Position numbers and translations under genes: made by a program. From Bacillus sp. 123MFChir2 (GTDB taxonomy: Bacteria > Bacillota > Bacilli > Bacillales > Bacillaceae_G), in contig NZ_KB910935.1 in NCBI RefSeq assembly GCF_000383235.1, positions 1-64,000 of the forward strand: DNA of 64,000 nucleotides, read 5' to 3'. The notes below the pieces were generated by a model. The model was given only the letters and a program-made list of their open reading frames with translations, was not told the DNA's origin and did not search any database. This document shows, piece after piece, positions 9,549 through 17,689 of the stretch; position 1 is the stretch's first letter; every line of letters starts with the position of its first letter.

Positions 9549-10467
9549 CCCCCGCTTCCTTTTCTGCTTTTACCGTATTACGCAATGTTCCTAAACTAGT
9601 AATTTTCAACTCTACCACATCGCCATCTTTCAGCCATCTCTCTGTTCCAAGTTCTAAAATACAGCCGCTTCCAACCGTACCAGAACCAAGTACATCCCCT
9701 GGATACAACGTAACATCTTGAGATGCTCGTTCTATCATTTCAGCAAACGTATAATAAATATCTTGAAATTTACCTTTTGACCATTGTTCACCATTAATAT
9801 AAGCTGTCATTTCTAAATTGTAACGATCCTCATTTCGATATATATCTAACTCATCTTTCGTCACAATATACGGCCCAAGCGATGTAGCAAAATCCTTTCC
9901 TTTTGCCGGTCCAAGTCCGACCTTCATTTCATGCGCTTGTAAATCTCTAGCGCTCCAATCATTCATAATACAATATCCGAAAATATATTCATGCGCTTGC
10001 TCGCGCGAAATATTTTTACCTTCTTTGCCAATGACACAAGCAATCTCTAATTCATAATCAAGTTTCTTCGTTGCGCCTGGACAAACAATAACTTCTTCCG
10101 GTCCGATAACAGCGCGATGATTCGTAAAATAGAAAACAGGAATATCATACCACTCTGGAACAATATCCAAACCACGGTTGCCACGCGCTGTCTTCACATG
10201 CTGTTCAAACGCATAAAAATCACGGATACTTCCCGGATTTGGTAAAGGTGCACAAAGCTCTACATCCGTAATATGATAAATCCCTCTCTCTGGCGTACCA
10301 ATCTTACTGATGATTTCCATATATTTATCGGATTTCTCTAAAAAAGAAATCATTGTGGACGGAAGTGCCCCATGGCTTGCTGTATGCATATCAATAACTT
10401 TGTCACCTTCAAGCCAGCCAGCTCGCATTTCTTGTGAAGGAAGACGAAATGTAATAAACTTCATCAT
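9508..10467 (-). CDS. fahA: Fumarylacetoacetate hydrolase family protein
   Basis: Likely fumarylacetoacetase, which splits fumarylacetoacetate to fumarate and acetoacetate in the last step of tyrosine breakdown. The FAH-fold metal site is visible in KKLDYELEIACVIGKEGKNI (E-x-E), followed by DWSARDLQ and KGKDFATSLGPYIV. About 319 aa. I placed the start at the tandem ATG ATG at 10467, preceded by GAGGAGAG; an upstream extension of 19 codons has no site. The 3' end overlaps hmgA by 41 nt in another frame. The context (hpd upstream, hmgA downstream) supports the role over a generic FAH protein. Confidence 0.88.
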   Translation of the reverse strand: MMKFITFRLPSQEMRAGWLEGDKVIDMHTASHGALPSTMISFLEKSDKYMEIISKIGTPERGIYHITDVELCAPLPNPGSIRDFYAFEQHVKTARGNRGLDIVPEWYDIPVFYFTNHRAVIGPEEVIVCPGATKKLDYELEIACVIGKEGKNISREQAHEYIFGYCIMNDWSARDLQAHEMKVGLGPAKGKDFATSLGPYIVTKDELDIYRNEDRYNLEMTAYINGEQWSKGKFQDIYYTFAEMIERASQDVTLYPGDVLGSGTVGSGCILELGTERWLKDGDVVELKITSLGTLRNTVKAEKEAGDEHVLSSHGGTSS

Positions 10468-10494
10468 TTTCTCTCCTCGCTTAAAAAGTAAAGC

Positions 10495-10560
10495 GCGGGA
10501 GGAAGGAGCATCTCTCCTAACCATTATCCCGCTCTAACAGACAGTAGAATTTTCACTTTA
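10495..10560 (-). repeat. GTGAAACTT-type repeat between hpd and fahA
   Basis: On the reverse strand TAAAGTGAAAATTCTACTG begins at the hpd stop codon (the repeat's TAA is the stop), followed by GCGGGATAATGG. GCGGGA (10495-10500) pairs with TCCCGC (10527-10532). It forms most of the 90-bp hpd-fahA gap. Confidence 0.6.
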
Positions 10561-11676
10561 CAGATTGCCGCGACGCGCCTGTTCTCTTTCAATCGATTCG
10601 AATAATGCTTTAAAATTCCCTTCACCAAATCCTCTTGATCCTTTACGCTGAATAATCTCAATAAATAAAGTTGGACGATCTACAATTGGCTTCGTGAAAA
10701 TTTGTAATAAGTATCCTTCATCATCACGATCCACAAGAATTTTTAGCTCTTTTAATTTTTCAATCTCTTCATCAATTTGACCAACACGTGCTGTTAACTC
10801 TTCATAATACGTATCTGGCGTATCTAAAAATTCAACACCATTTGTACGCAATGCGGAAACAGTTTTCACAATATCATTCGTTAATAACGCGAGGTGTTGT
10901 ACACCTGCTCCGTTATAGAACTCTAAATATTCCTGAATTTGTGATTTTCTTTTCCCTTCTGCTGGTTCATTGATTGGAAACTTAATACGGCTTCCATTCG
11001 TCATTACTTTCGACATTAATGCCGAATACTCTGTACTGATATCATCATCGTCAAAATGAATCATTTGCTTAAAGCCCATTACATTTTCATAATAACTTAC
11101 CCATTCTTCCATTTTTTCTACATTTCCAACAACATGATCAACAGCAACTAAACCTGTTTCTTCAAATGGAACAATAGATTCAAGTGGTTCATATCCTGGC
11201 ATAAACGCACCTTTATAATTTTTTCTTTCTACAAGTGTATGAATTGTATCGCCGTATGTGCCAATGACCGCTTTTTTAAGCGTTCCGTGTTCATCAGACA
11301 GCACTTCTGGCGGAGCAATTGCAACGGCACCACGCTTTACAGCTTCTGCGTACGCTTTCTCTACATCTTCTACTAGAAGTGCCACATCTTTTACACCATC
11401 ACCGTGCTGTTTTACAAACTCGGCAATGCGGCTATTTGTATTTAAAGCACCCGACACTACAAAACGCATATTTTTTTGTACAAGTACGTAAGATACTTTA
11501 TCGCGATTTCCTGTCTCTAAACCAGAATATGCAGCTATGCTAAACCCAAATGCTCTCGCAAGGTAATAACTTGTTTGTTTTGCATTACCGACATAAAATT
11601 CAAGATGATCAACATCACGTACTGGGAAAAAATCCTCCATCTGTGCTGCTAAAGTATCCATAGACTTTTGTTTCAT
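10558..11676 (-). CDS. hpd: 4-hydroxyphenylpyruvate dioxygenase
   Basis: Fe(II) enzyme converting 4-hydroxyphenylpyruvate to homogentisate, the entry to the ring-opening pathway encoded by fahA and hmgA downstream. Two vicinal-oxygen-chelate domains are visible, VDHLEFYVGNAKQTSYYLAR (residues about 22-41) and VAVDHVVGNVEKMEEWVSYY (about 178-197). The likely metal ligands are the His in VDHVVGNV, the His in VQHLALLT and the Glu in LFIEIIQRKGSRGFGEGNFK. 372 aa is the usual length. The ATG at 11676 is preceded by GGGGGATGAAG. First gene of the three-gene operon. Confidence 0.95.
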   Translation of the reverse strand: MKQKSMDTLAAQMEDFFPVRDVDHLEFYVGNAKQTSYYLARAFGFSIAAYSGLETGNRDKVSYVLVQKNMRFVVSGALNTNSRIAEFVKQHGDGVKDVALLVEDVEKAYAEAVKRGAVAIAPPEVLSDEHGTLKKAVIGTYGDTIHTLVERKNYKGAFMPGYEPLESIVPFEETGLVAVDHVVGNVEKMEEWVSYYENVMGFKQMIHFDDDDISTEYSALMSKVMTNGSRIKFPINEPAEGKRKSQIQEYLEFYNGAGVQHLALLTNDIVKTVSALRTNGVEFLDTPDTYYEELTARVGQIDEEIEKLKELKILVDRDDEGYLLQIFTKPIVDRPTLFIEIIQRKGSRGFGEGNFKALFESIEREQARRGNL

Positions 11677-11894
11677 AACTTCTTCATCCCCCTACAATAT
11701 AAATTTCTAATACCTTTCCCTAAAACCGTAAACGCTTCCTATTGCAAGAAAAAAATTGCACTACAATTTATTTTATCAATTTTAAATTTTCTATCTTTTC
11801 TGTCAAATACCTTCCTTTTTTTCACATAGAAAATTCGACTTTTTTCTATCTATCCCATCCAAAATAGCGTTTCCCTTACCCTATAAACCTAATG

Positions 11895-12005
11895 ACCAGG
11901 TACTCTCTTTCTCCCTTTGTTTTACTTCTATCCATGGTCATATGCTCTCGTCCACCTAAAAGAAAAGGGTTTTATGCCATTTTTTTAATTTGCATTTATA
12001 TAATA
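11895..12005 (+). repeat. bcr1-type repeat, degenerate and shortened
   Basis: Contains the recognisable tail CCACCTAAAAGAAAAGGG, TTTTATGCCA and AATTTGCATTTATATA, but the left half is diverged. Orientation is given as that of the copies ending in AATTTGCATCTATATA. Confidence 0.5.
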
Positions 12006-12013
12006 GCGAAATA

Positions 12014-12048
12014 AAAAAAGGAACTTCTTTTTTCGAAGTCCCTCTTGT
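12014..12048 (-). terminator. Terminator of the micropeptide array
   Basis: On the reverse strand GGGACTTC pairs with GAAGTTCC and is followed by seven T. It lies about 30 nt after the last peptide stop codon. Confidence 0.85.
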
Positions 12049-12076
12049 CTTTCACGTTCAAATTTATCTAATTAAA

Positions 12077-12187
12077 TTATACTAAAGCACTTGATAGAAA
12101 CATAATTAGTGCTGTTAAACCCATTGCTACTCCTGCTGATCCTAATAAGTCCGTTTTTGTTAATTGTAATACTTCTTTATTCTCCCT
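12077..12187 (-). pseudogene. Third micropeptide copy, start codon deleted
   Basis: The reverse strand encodes ENKEVLQLTKTDLLGSAG, then a hydrophobic stretch ending SSALV and a stop, over 90 percent like the two copies upstream. The ATG and the first codons are missing: the sequence runs from GGGAG straight into AATAAAGAAG, as if the segment between Shine-Dalgarno and codon 2 had been deleted. The nearest in-frame ATG would give only about 16 residues, so this copy is probably not translated as a full peptide. It is the last of three tandem units before the terminator. Confidence 0.75.
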
Positions 12188-12261
12188 TTAATAGATTTCT
12201 ATATGTACCTTGCATTTTGTAATAGTTTTCCGCTCTACTTCCTATACAAAATTACTTTGAA

Positions 12262-12372
12262 TTATACTAACGCACTTGCAAGAAATACGATTAATGCTGT
12301 TAACGCTGTTGCTACCCCCGCTGATCCTAATAAGTCCGTTTTTGTTAGTTGTAATACTTCTTTATTTTCCAT
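12262..12372 (-). CDS. Hydrophobic micropeptide, tandem copy 2 (36 aa)
   Basis: A 36-residue ORF with a strong Shine-Dalgarno (AAAGGAGAATGAGAGCA then ATG). The peptide has a polar N-terminus, MENKEVLQLTKTD, then one hydrophobic helix that includes ATALTALIVFLASALV. There is no signal peptidase site or double-glycine leader. It is nearly identical to the unit at 12426-12536 and resembles the peptides at 26635 and 27887 (T/N-K-x-D, then G, then a run containing LTA). Function unknown; a membrane micropeptide, bacteriocin-like peptide or type I toxin-like peptide are all possible. Confidence 0.8.
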   Translation of the reverse strand: MENKEVLQLTKTDLLGSAGVATALTALIVFLASALV

Positions 12373-12425
12373 TGCTCTCATTCTCCTTTTAATAAGATGT
12401 ATATATTCCGCTCGGTTTTTACAAA

Positions 12426-12536
12426 TTACACTAAAACACTTGATAGAAATACGATTAGTGCCGTTAATGCCGCTGCCGCTCCTGCTGATCCTAGTAAATC
12501 TGTTTTTGTTAGTTGTAATACTTCTTTATTTTCCAT
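12426..12536 (-). CDS. Hydrophobic micropeptide, tandem copy 1 (36 aa)
   Basis: First gene of the tandem array, 36 residues, start ATG at 12536 with AAAAAGGAGAATGAGAACA upstream. N-terminus MENKEVLQLTKTDLLGSAG, then a hydrophobic segment with AAAALTALIVFLSSVLV. About 125 nt upstream is an imperfect match to the promoter class that precedes the other micropeptides. The 53-bp gap to the next copy has no terminator, so the units form an operon. No homologue with known function comes to mind; the call rests on the tandem conservation, the ribosome-binding site and the terminator. Confidence 0.8.
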   Translation of the reverse strand: MENKEVLQLTKTDLLGSAGAAAALTALIVFLSSVLV

Positions 12537-12609
12537 TGTTCTCATTCTCCTTTTTTTATAAATATTTATATGTAATTAAAAATTTATGTCATCTTCAAGA
12601 AACAGTCTA

Positions 12610-12673
12610 TTCATAGTTTTTAACTTAACGTCACATTAAAACAATAACTGTAATGTTTGTAACACTAATGTAA
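12610..12673 (-). promoter_or_regulatory. Weak match to the TTACA-N4-TGTAA promoter class (micropeptide array)
   Basis: On the reverse strand TTACATTAGTGTTA (12673 to 12660) fits the inverted repeat at 9 of its 10 arm positions. At the fixed spacing seen elsewhere a TATGAA hexamer lies at 12615-12610. The intervening TGTAAG and GATRG positions are not conserved here (TTACAG and TTTAA instead). Membership is tentative. Confidence 0.45.
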
Positions 12674-12771
12674 CATAACTATTTTATTTAAGCAATAGCT
12701 CTATAAATTTATTACAAATTTTTTTAGGAATCTATAATAATACTATTATTTCCTTCCAATCTAGAAATCCA

Positions 12772-12926
12772 CTTTAATTTTTCGACATATAGATTGCTGT
12801 TATGCAGAGAAAAAGGGAACTTTACTCGCTTGCTATCTCTGGTTTTCACTACGCATGGCCAGTTTCCCTCGCCCACCGAAAAAGAAAAGGGTTTTTGTGT
12901 TAGTTTTTCAATTTGCATCTATATAT
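12772..12926 (+). repeat. bcr1-type repeat, internally shortened
   Basis: Starts near AATTTTTCGACATATAGATT and ends AATTTGCATCTATATATG, with the conserved CCACCGAAAAAGAAAAGGG block inside. The central GTGGCAG...CTGACC segment of the long copies is missing. It lies directly upstream of the HAD gene. Confidence 0.8.
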
Positions 12927-12986
12927 GTGTAACAGTTTCGATATACTGCGCAATTTAGTATGATGGAAAACGAAGAGGTGATCACT

Positions 12987-13856
12987 TTGAAATTAATCGC
13001 ACTTGATATGGATGGCACACTGTTATCATCCAATCTAGAAATCTCCAATGAAAATTTAAAAGCAATCAGAAATGCTGAAGAAGCAGGACACATCGTTATG
13101 ATTTGTTCCGGTAGAGCTAAAGAAGATATTTTAAAACTACTTGAGCAATACCAATTATCCCTTCCACTTGGGGCTAGTAATGGCGCAGTAGTATACGCTG
13201 ATGGAAAGGTCATTCACTCACGTACTTTAAAAAAAGATAAAGTATATGAAATTGCCAAGCAGCTCGAAGCGGAGGAGTTTCCGTATAAACTCTATACAAA
13301 CAAGGGTGTGTATGCACCATATAATTGGAAAGAACAAGTTACGAAATCTTTTCAACTAAACAAAGAGTCTCTTGACATTACAATTGAAGAAATTGAGCGA
13401 ATTACTGAAAAACAGCTAAAGGCTAACTTAATTACAACATTCCAAAGTATCGAAGATGTAATATCTGATTCAACTATTGAAATTTCCAAATTCTTTATCC
13501 TTACATTCAATAAAGATAATCGTACACAATTACTACAATCATTAGAAAAAGATGCAGCAGTAATGGTGACAGCATCTGCTCCAACAAACTTAGAAATTAT
13601 GGACAAACACGGGCATAAAGGCAACGGGTTACAAGAAATGGCAAAATACTTTCATATCCCTTTACAAGATACAATTGCCATTGGAGATAATTTTAATGAT
13701 GTACCGATGTTAGAAGTAGCTGGTTTGTCGATTGCAATGGGCAATGCAGAAAACGATGTCAAACAGCTCTGCAATATCGTAACAGCGACAAATGATGAGA
13801 ATGGTGTAGCTTACGCCATCCGGCAACATGTTTTACCTAAAACAATGCAGGGGTAA
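12987..13856 (+). CDS. Cof-type HAD-IIB family phosphatase
   Basis: Haloacid-dehalogenase phosphatase of the sugar/nucleotide phosphatase (Cof/YidA) group, about 289 aa. Motif I is LIALDMDGTLL at the N-terminus, motif II is in MICSGR, and motifs III/IV are in the C-terminal GDNFNDVPMLEVAGLSIAMG. I chose the TTG at 12987 because AGAGGTG lies 6-7 nt upstream and motif I then starts at residue 2-3; the ATGs at 12960/12963 have no ribosome-binding site. The physiological substrate cannot be inferred. The stop codon is followed at once by a GTGAAACTT-type repeat. Confidence 0.88.
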   Translation: MKLIALDMDGTLLSSNLEISNENLKAIRNAEEAGHIVMICSGRAKEDILKLLEQYQLSLPLGASNGAVVYADGKVIHSRTLKKDKVYEIAKQLEAEEFPYKLYTNKGVYAPYNWKEQVTKSFQLNKESLDITIEEIERITEKQLKANLITTFQSIEDVISDSTIEISKFFILTFNKDNRTQLLQSLEKDAAVMVTASAPTNLEIMDKHGHKGNGLQEMAKYFHIPLQDTIAIGDNFNDVPMLEVAGLSIAMGNAENDVKQLCNIVTATNDENGVAYAIRQHVLPKTMQG

Positions 13857-13913
13857 TAAAGTGAAACTTTAATCAGCGGAGGGGTTCCATCCTCCACTGA
13901 TTATTAGCCCTCA
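13857..13913 (+). repeat. GTGAAACTT-type repeat, directly after the HAD stop codon
   Basis: TAAAGTGAAACTTTAATCAG begins at the base after the HAD stop. It also contains a hairpin, ATCAGCGGAGG with CCTCCACTGAT, which could serve as a terminator. Confidence 0.7.
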
Positions 13914-13928
13914 CCAATACATACCAGC

Positions 13929-13966
13929 AGTTTATGTCAGGTTTTTAATTTGGATTTATATATATG
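13929..13966 (+). repeat. bcr1-type repeat, right-end fragment
   Basis: Only the terminal GTTTATGTCAGGTTTTTAAT and TTGGATTTATATATA part is present, as a truncated copy. Confidence 0.6.
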
Positions 13967-14034
13967 AAAATCTATTCTACTTTTTGTAAAACGAGCATAC
14001 AATAATAGCAGATTCTTAATAAAGGGGAGAAAAT

Positions 14035-14235
14035 ATGGACAAGTTATTCCTACACGTCTTGAACTATATTTGCTTAATGCTCGTTATATTAGGAGCATTA
14101 CTCTTATTCCCGTTCTTCCCGACGTTCGTCCTCTTTTTAGTGCTTACTTTCATGTTCGGGATTGCGATTATCATTTCACTTAGACCAATGAAGAAACAAG
14201 AAAAAGAAAGCAGAATGCAGCGTGCCGAGCTGTAA
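14035..14235 (+). CDS. Small membrane protein of unknown function (66 aa)
   Basis: ATG preceded by AAAGGGGAGAAAAT. The protein has two hydrophobic segments (about 8-28 and 30-48) and a charged C-terminus, KKQEKESRMQRAEL. I do not recognise a family. Its 3' end lies inside a hairpin that also serves as the terminator, and the lnr-like permease genes converge on it from the other side. Confidence 0.65.
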   Translation: MDKLFLHVLNYICLMLVILGALLLFPFFPTFVLFLVLTFMFGIAIIISLRPMKKQEKESRMQRAEL

Positions 14236-14250
14236 ATTCTGCTTTCTTTT
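14206..14250 (+). terminator. Terminator overlapping the end of the 66-aa gene
   Basis: GAAAGCAGAAT pairs with ATTCTGCTTTC, followed by TTTTTT. The stem starts inside the coding region. It lies at the convergent junction with the ABC permease gene. Confidence 0.8.
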
Positions 14251-14251
14251 T

Positions 14252-15397
14252 TCAATCATAACGTATTCTTGTTAAACCGATGGCAAAGAAGATAACAGCA
14301 AATAGAAGTAACACTCCAATATATCCTGTTATATCTGCCAGTCCTCCTCCTCTCGCAATTAATTCTGTAAAACCGCGCATTGCCCACGTTTGCGGGACAA
14401 AGTTGGCAATCTTTTGCATAAACTCCGGTTCTATTTCAATTGGCCAATACAGTCCGCTAATCATACAAGTTGAAATAATGACGATATTTCCTAATGCCGA
14501 TTGTTGCTCTGTGGTCTTCACAACACTGGCTAACAATAAGGCTAACCCAATGACAGCAAGTAATAGCACCGAAACAAGCGCAATAATCCCTAACATATCT
14601 CCCCACTGTACATCAAATAATAGATTCGTTAATATCATAAGTGCTCCAAATTGAACCCAACCGATTAAGAAGAATGAGAGAATATATCCAACTAATACTT
14701 GGGCTCTTGTAACAGGTGTTTCTAGCAAACGATGCCATACACCCATTTGCTTCGCTTTTAAGATTGTTCCTGTGCTACTGAGCATAACAATCATTACAAA
14801 TAAAATCGAAAATCCTGCTGCTCTAGCCGATACACCATTAATTGTTTTCTTTCCTGTTACAATAGATTCTTTGTGAATTTGAACAGTCTCTGCTTTCGTA
14901 TGAATGGTTTCGTACATTGTTTCCCAAGACTTTCCGCTATTTTGACTCCATACATTTGCTCCCTTTACTTCCACTTCCATCTTTTTTAGTGTATTTTGTA
15001 GCACGTGCTCTACAGAAGCACCGCCTGTAAAATCAGCACTAGATTGAAATAGAACTTTATTATTTTTCCCATCTAAAATTTGCCGTTGAAAATCTTTCCC
15101 GATTGTTACAATACCAGATGCCTTTTTATTTTCAATTTTCTTCTTTGCCTCTTCATATGATCCTTTTTCCACACTCACAAGATCGCTATGCGTTAATGAT
15201 TCATAATAAGAAGCTGACAATTTTGATTGATCTTCATCAACCAAAATAATTTTCACCTTATCATTACCACTTCCACCTAGAAGTCCACCAAAAATTAACG
15301 TAAAAATAATTGGCATACCTAACATTAGAAGATAACTTTGCGGCTTCATCAATATTTGCTTTAACTCTAATGAACAAATCGCCCAAATTTTTTTCAC
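14252..15397 (-). CDS. ABC-2 type permease (LnrN/YfiN-like)
   Basis: Membrane subunit of an ABC exporter, 381 aa: one N-terminal helix, a large extracellular domain (about 45-190), then five or six C-terminal helices including a LLLASVVKTTEQQSALGNIV region typical of ABC-2 permeases. Start is GTG at 15397 with GGAGGAGAAAGCA upstream. Last gene of the set, 12 nt after the other permease. Order kinase, regulator, ATPase, permease, permease matches B. subtilis lnrJKLMN (yfiJKLMN), which exports linearmycin-type polyenes; the substrate here is an inference. Confidence 0.85.
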   Translation of the reverse strand: MKKIWAICSLELKQILMKPQSYLLMLGMPIIFTLIFGGLLGGSGNDKVKIILVDEDQSKLSASYYESLTHSDLVSVEKGSYEEAKKKIENKKASGIVTIGKDFQRQILDGKNNKVLFQSSADFTGGASVEHVLQNTLKKMEVEVKGANVWSQNSGKSWETMYETIHTKAETVQIHKESIVTGKKTINGVSARAAGFSILFVMIVMLSSTGTILKAKQMGVWHRLLETPVTRAQVLVGYILSFFLIGWVQFGALMILTNLLFDVQWGDMLGIIALVSVLLLAVIGLALLLASVVKTTEQQSALGNIVIISTCMISGLYWPIEIEPEFMQKIANFVPQTWAMRGFTELIARGGGLADITGYIGVLLLFAVIFFAIGLTRIRYD

Positions 15398-15409
15398 TGC
15401 TTTCTCCTC

Positions 15410-16606
15410 CTATCTAGTACGTAACCGTAATGTTCCAATGATAACGGAAAGGATGCCAGCACTAGATAAACTTAAAATAATTGGTAGTAACGCCTGCCAA
15501 GACGTTCCTGACATAATATCTAGGAAACTCGTAAGCGCCCATTTATTTGGTGCAATATTAGCAAGCTTTTGCAATGCATCTGGAAATGCATAAATTGGTA
15601 ACATAGAGCCGCCTAATATTGCTAACAGTTGAATACCAATCCCTCCCATAACATCCGCCGTTTTTTCATCTCGAATAAATGCAGCAATCAGCATGGATAA
15701 TCCCGACACACAAATTGCATAGGAAACTCCCACTGCAATAAGCTGTGCAATGTCATCCCCCCAATTCACACCGAATACATAATGAGTTGCAATGACAAAT
15801 ACGCCAAATTGAATACACGCGAATAGTAATGTTCCAAAAAATTTACCTAACAAGATAAAATAAGAATTTGTCGGTGTCGTTAACAACCTTGCCAACGTTT
15901 CTGTTCTTTGTTCTCCTACAATTGATTTTGCACCAACTGTTACGTTATATAGAAGAAACATAACTAACATCGCTGCAGAATAATACTGCATAGCTACAAC
16001 TGTTTTCTTACCAATTGTGCCTGTTTTAATTCCATTTTCACTTGAAGTTGCAATAGCTGGTAGATCGGTTCCCATATTCTTTGCTACTTCTTGCACATTT
16101 CCTTGTTGAGATTGCGCCAGGTCTGTTACTACGCTCTTTGTAGCAATAGCTACCGTTTGCGCTCGTTCAGCAAAAGACTGAATGAATGAATCGACAATTT
16201 TTGCTTGTATGTCTTTGGCAGGATCAGTAAGCAGTTCAACTTCTTTTAGTTTTCCTTCTTGTATATGTTCACTCCACTGCTTCGGCAGTATAATCCCTAC
16301 ATCAACCCTCTTCTCTTTCAACATCTTTTCTAAGTCGGTTCGCGACGAAACTTTCTCGACCTTCACATCATCTTTTATTTCTTTTGCCTCCAATACATCT
16401 GTTCGAAACATAGTAGCAAACGTATCTTCATCTTCTTGATAGAATCCAATTACTGTTTTCGGTAATCCACCTTCATCTAGGACCGCACTTAAAGCTGACC
16501 CTAAAATAGCTGTTAATAAAAGCGGCATAAGCAACATCATCATGAAACCACGCCGATCCGTAAAACGTATCTTAAAATCTTTCCATGCGATAATAAAACT
16601 TTTCAT
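15410..16606 (-). CDS. ABC-2 type permease (LnrM/YfiM-like)
   Basis: Second membrane subunit, 398 aa, with the same architecture as its neighbour: N-terminal helix, long extracellular stretch (residues about 40-220) and C-terminal helices with LSMLIAAFIRDEKTADVMGG. Start ATG at 16606 with GGAGGAAAGAAT upstream. It lies 12 nt after the ATPase gene, so the three genes form one operon. Probably pairs with the other permease as a heterodimer around the ATPase. Confidence 0.85.
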   Translation of the reverse strand: MKSFIIAWKDFKIRFTDRRGFMMMLLMPLLLTAILGSALSAVLDEGGLPKTVIGFYQEDEDTFATMFRTDVLEAKEIKDDVKVEKVSSRTDLEKMLKEKRVDVGIILPKQWSEHIQEGKLKEVELLTDPAKDIQAKIVDSFIQSFAERAQTVAIATKSVVTDLAQSQQGNVQEVAKNMGTDLPAIATSSENGIKTGTIGKKTVVAMQYYSAAMLVMFLLYNVTVGAKSIVGEQRTETLARLLTTPTNSYFILLGKFFGTLLFACIQFGVFVIATHYVFGVNWGDDIAQLIAVGVSYAICVSGLSMLIAAFIRDEKTADVMGGIGIQLLAILGGSMLPIYAFPDALQKLANIAPNKWALTSFLDIMSGTSWQALLPIILSLSSAGILSVIIGTLRLRTR

Positions 16607-16618
16607 ATTCTTTCCTCC

Positions 16619-17551
16619 TTAATCACGAAGTGAACGACCAGTTAGTTGTAAAAAAAGTGCTTCTAGATTTGGTTCTTGTACTTCAAGCTTTGCAATTTGC
16701 ACACGATTTCCAACAACCTCTGAAACGACCATACCAACTGCATCACTATGTGTTAGAGCAATATCAATCGTATTTGAATCCTCATCCGTTACAATACGCT
16801 CTACAACAGGAAGTCCTTGTAATTTCTGCAATAATTCTTGATCGTAACGATTGACCTGTAGCTTCACCATGAAACCATCTGCAAGACGAGTACATAGTTC
16901 ACTTTTCGTTCCAAGCGCAATGACTTTTCCATGATCTACAATCGCAATGCGCTCACATAAATATTCGACTTCCTCCATGTAATGACTCGTATAAATAACT
17001 GTCATTCCCTTTTCATTTAACTTTTTCACTGTTTCTAAAATATGATTTCGTGATTGCGGGTCAATTCCAACTGTCGGTTCATCCATAATTAATAGTTCAG
17101 GTTCATGCATAAGTGCTGCACCAATATTTACACGGCGCTTCATACCGCCTGAAAATGTTTCAATCTTATCTTTCGTACGGTCTTCTAAACCAACATATGC
17201 TAGCACTTCATCCGCACGTTTCTTTGCTGCCGCTCCGCTAAGTCCGTACATTTTCCCCCAGAAAATTAAATTCTCTTTCGCCGAAAGTGTCGGATATAAA
17301 GCAATATCTTGCGGAACAACACCAATTTTTTGTTTCGTCTCCAACGGATGCTCTTTCACAGACTTTCCATCAACGCGTATATCCCCGCTATCATATGGAA
17401 AGAGCCCACAAATCATTGAAATTGTTGTTGATTTCCCTGCACCATTTGGACCAAGTAATCCAAATGTTTCTCCTTTTTCAATCGAAAATGACACACCTTT
17501 TACAACTTCTTTTTTTCCAAAGGATTTTGTAATATGATCTACGACTAACAT
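16619..17551 (-). CDS. ABC transporter ATP-binding protein (LnrL/YfiL-like)
   Basis: ATPase subunit of about 310 aa. Walker A GLLGPNGAGKSTT near residue 33, signature FSGGMKRRVNIGAAL near 137, Walker B LLIMDEPTVGIDPQSR near 157, then the H-loop in YTSHYMEEVEYL. The C-terminal 80 residues are the extension common in drug-export ATPases. Start ATG at 17551 with AAAGGGG 10 nt upstream. It begins the ABC operon; a terminator separates it from the regulator gene upstream. Confidence 0.92.
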   Translation of the reverse strand: MLVVDHITKSFGKKEVVKGVSFSIEKGETFGLLGPNGAGKSTTISMICGLFPYDSGDIRVDGKSVKEHPLETKQKIGVVPQDIALYPTLSAKENLIFWGKMYGLSGAAAKKRADEVLAYVGLEDRTKDKIETFSGGMKRRVNIGAALMHEPELLIMDEPTVGIDPQSRNHILETVKKLNEKGMTVIYTSHYMEEVEYLCERIAIVDHGKVIALGTKSELCTRLADGFMVKLQVNRYDQELLQKLQGLPVVERIVTDEDSNTIDIALTHSDAVGMVVSEVVGNRVQIAKLEVQEPNLEALFLQLTGRSLRD

Positions 17552-17641
17552 GTCGATTCAACCCCTTTAATGTAATCTCATTCTGATTGTAAAGGAATCC
17601 CCTCATCCTTCCATCTCTCTTTAGATAGAAAATACATAATA

Positions 17642-17668
17642 AAAAAGCAGCATAATCTGCTGCTTTTT
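17642..17668 (-). terminator. Terminator after the lnr-like response regulator gene
   Basis: AAAAAGCAGCA pairs perfectly with TGCTGCTTTTT. It separates the kinase/regulator pair from the ABC genes, so the two halves can be transcribed at different levels. Confidence 0.85.
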
Positions 17669-17689
17669 CATACTTATCTATGCCAAAAG

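Larger units (their letters stand above)
11677..12076. other. Intergenic region upstream of hpd, with a degenerate bcr1
   Basis: AT-rich region holding the hpd promoter (not resolved), a decayed bcr1 copy at about 11895-12005 and the terminator of the micropeptide array at 12014-12048. Confidence 0.5.

Noticed and set aside
12077-12536. Regular repeats as a CRISPR-like array
   Set aside because: The repeating units are about 165 bp and encode similar peptides; no short repeat/spacer pattern.
12610-12660. LytTR-type direct repeats upstream of the tandem peptides
   Set aside because: ACAGTTATT and GACGTTAAG are present, but their spacing does not fit the known LytTR/AgrA arrangement.
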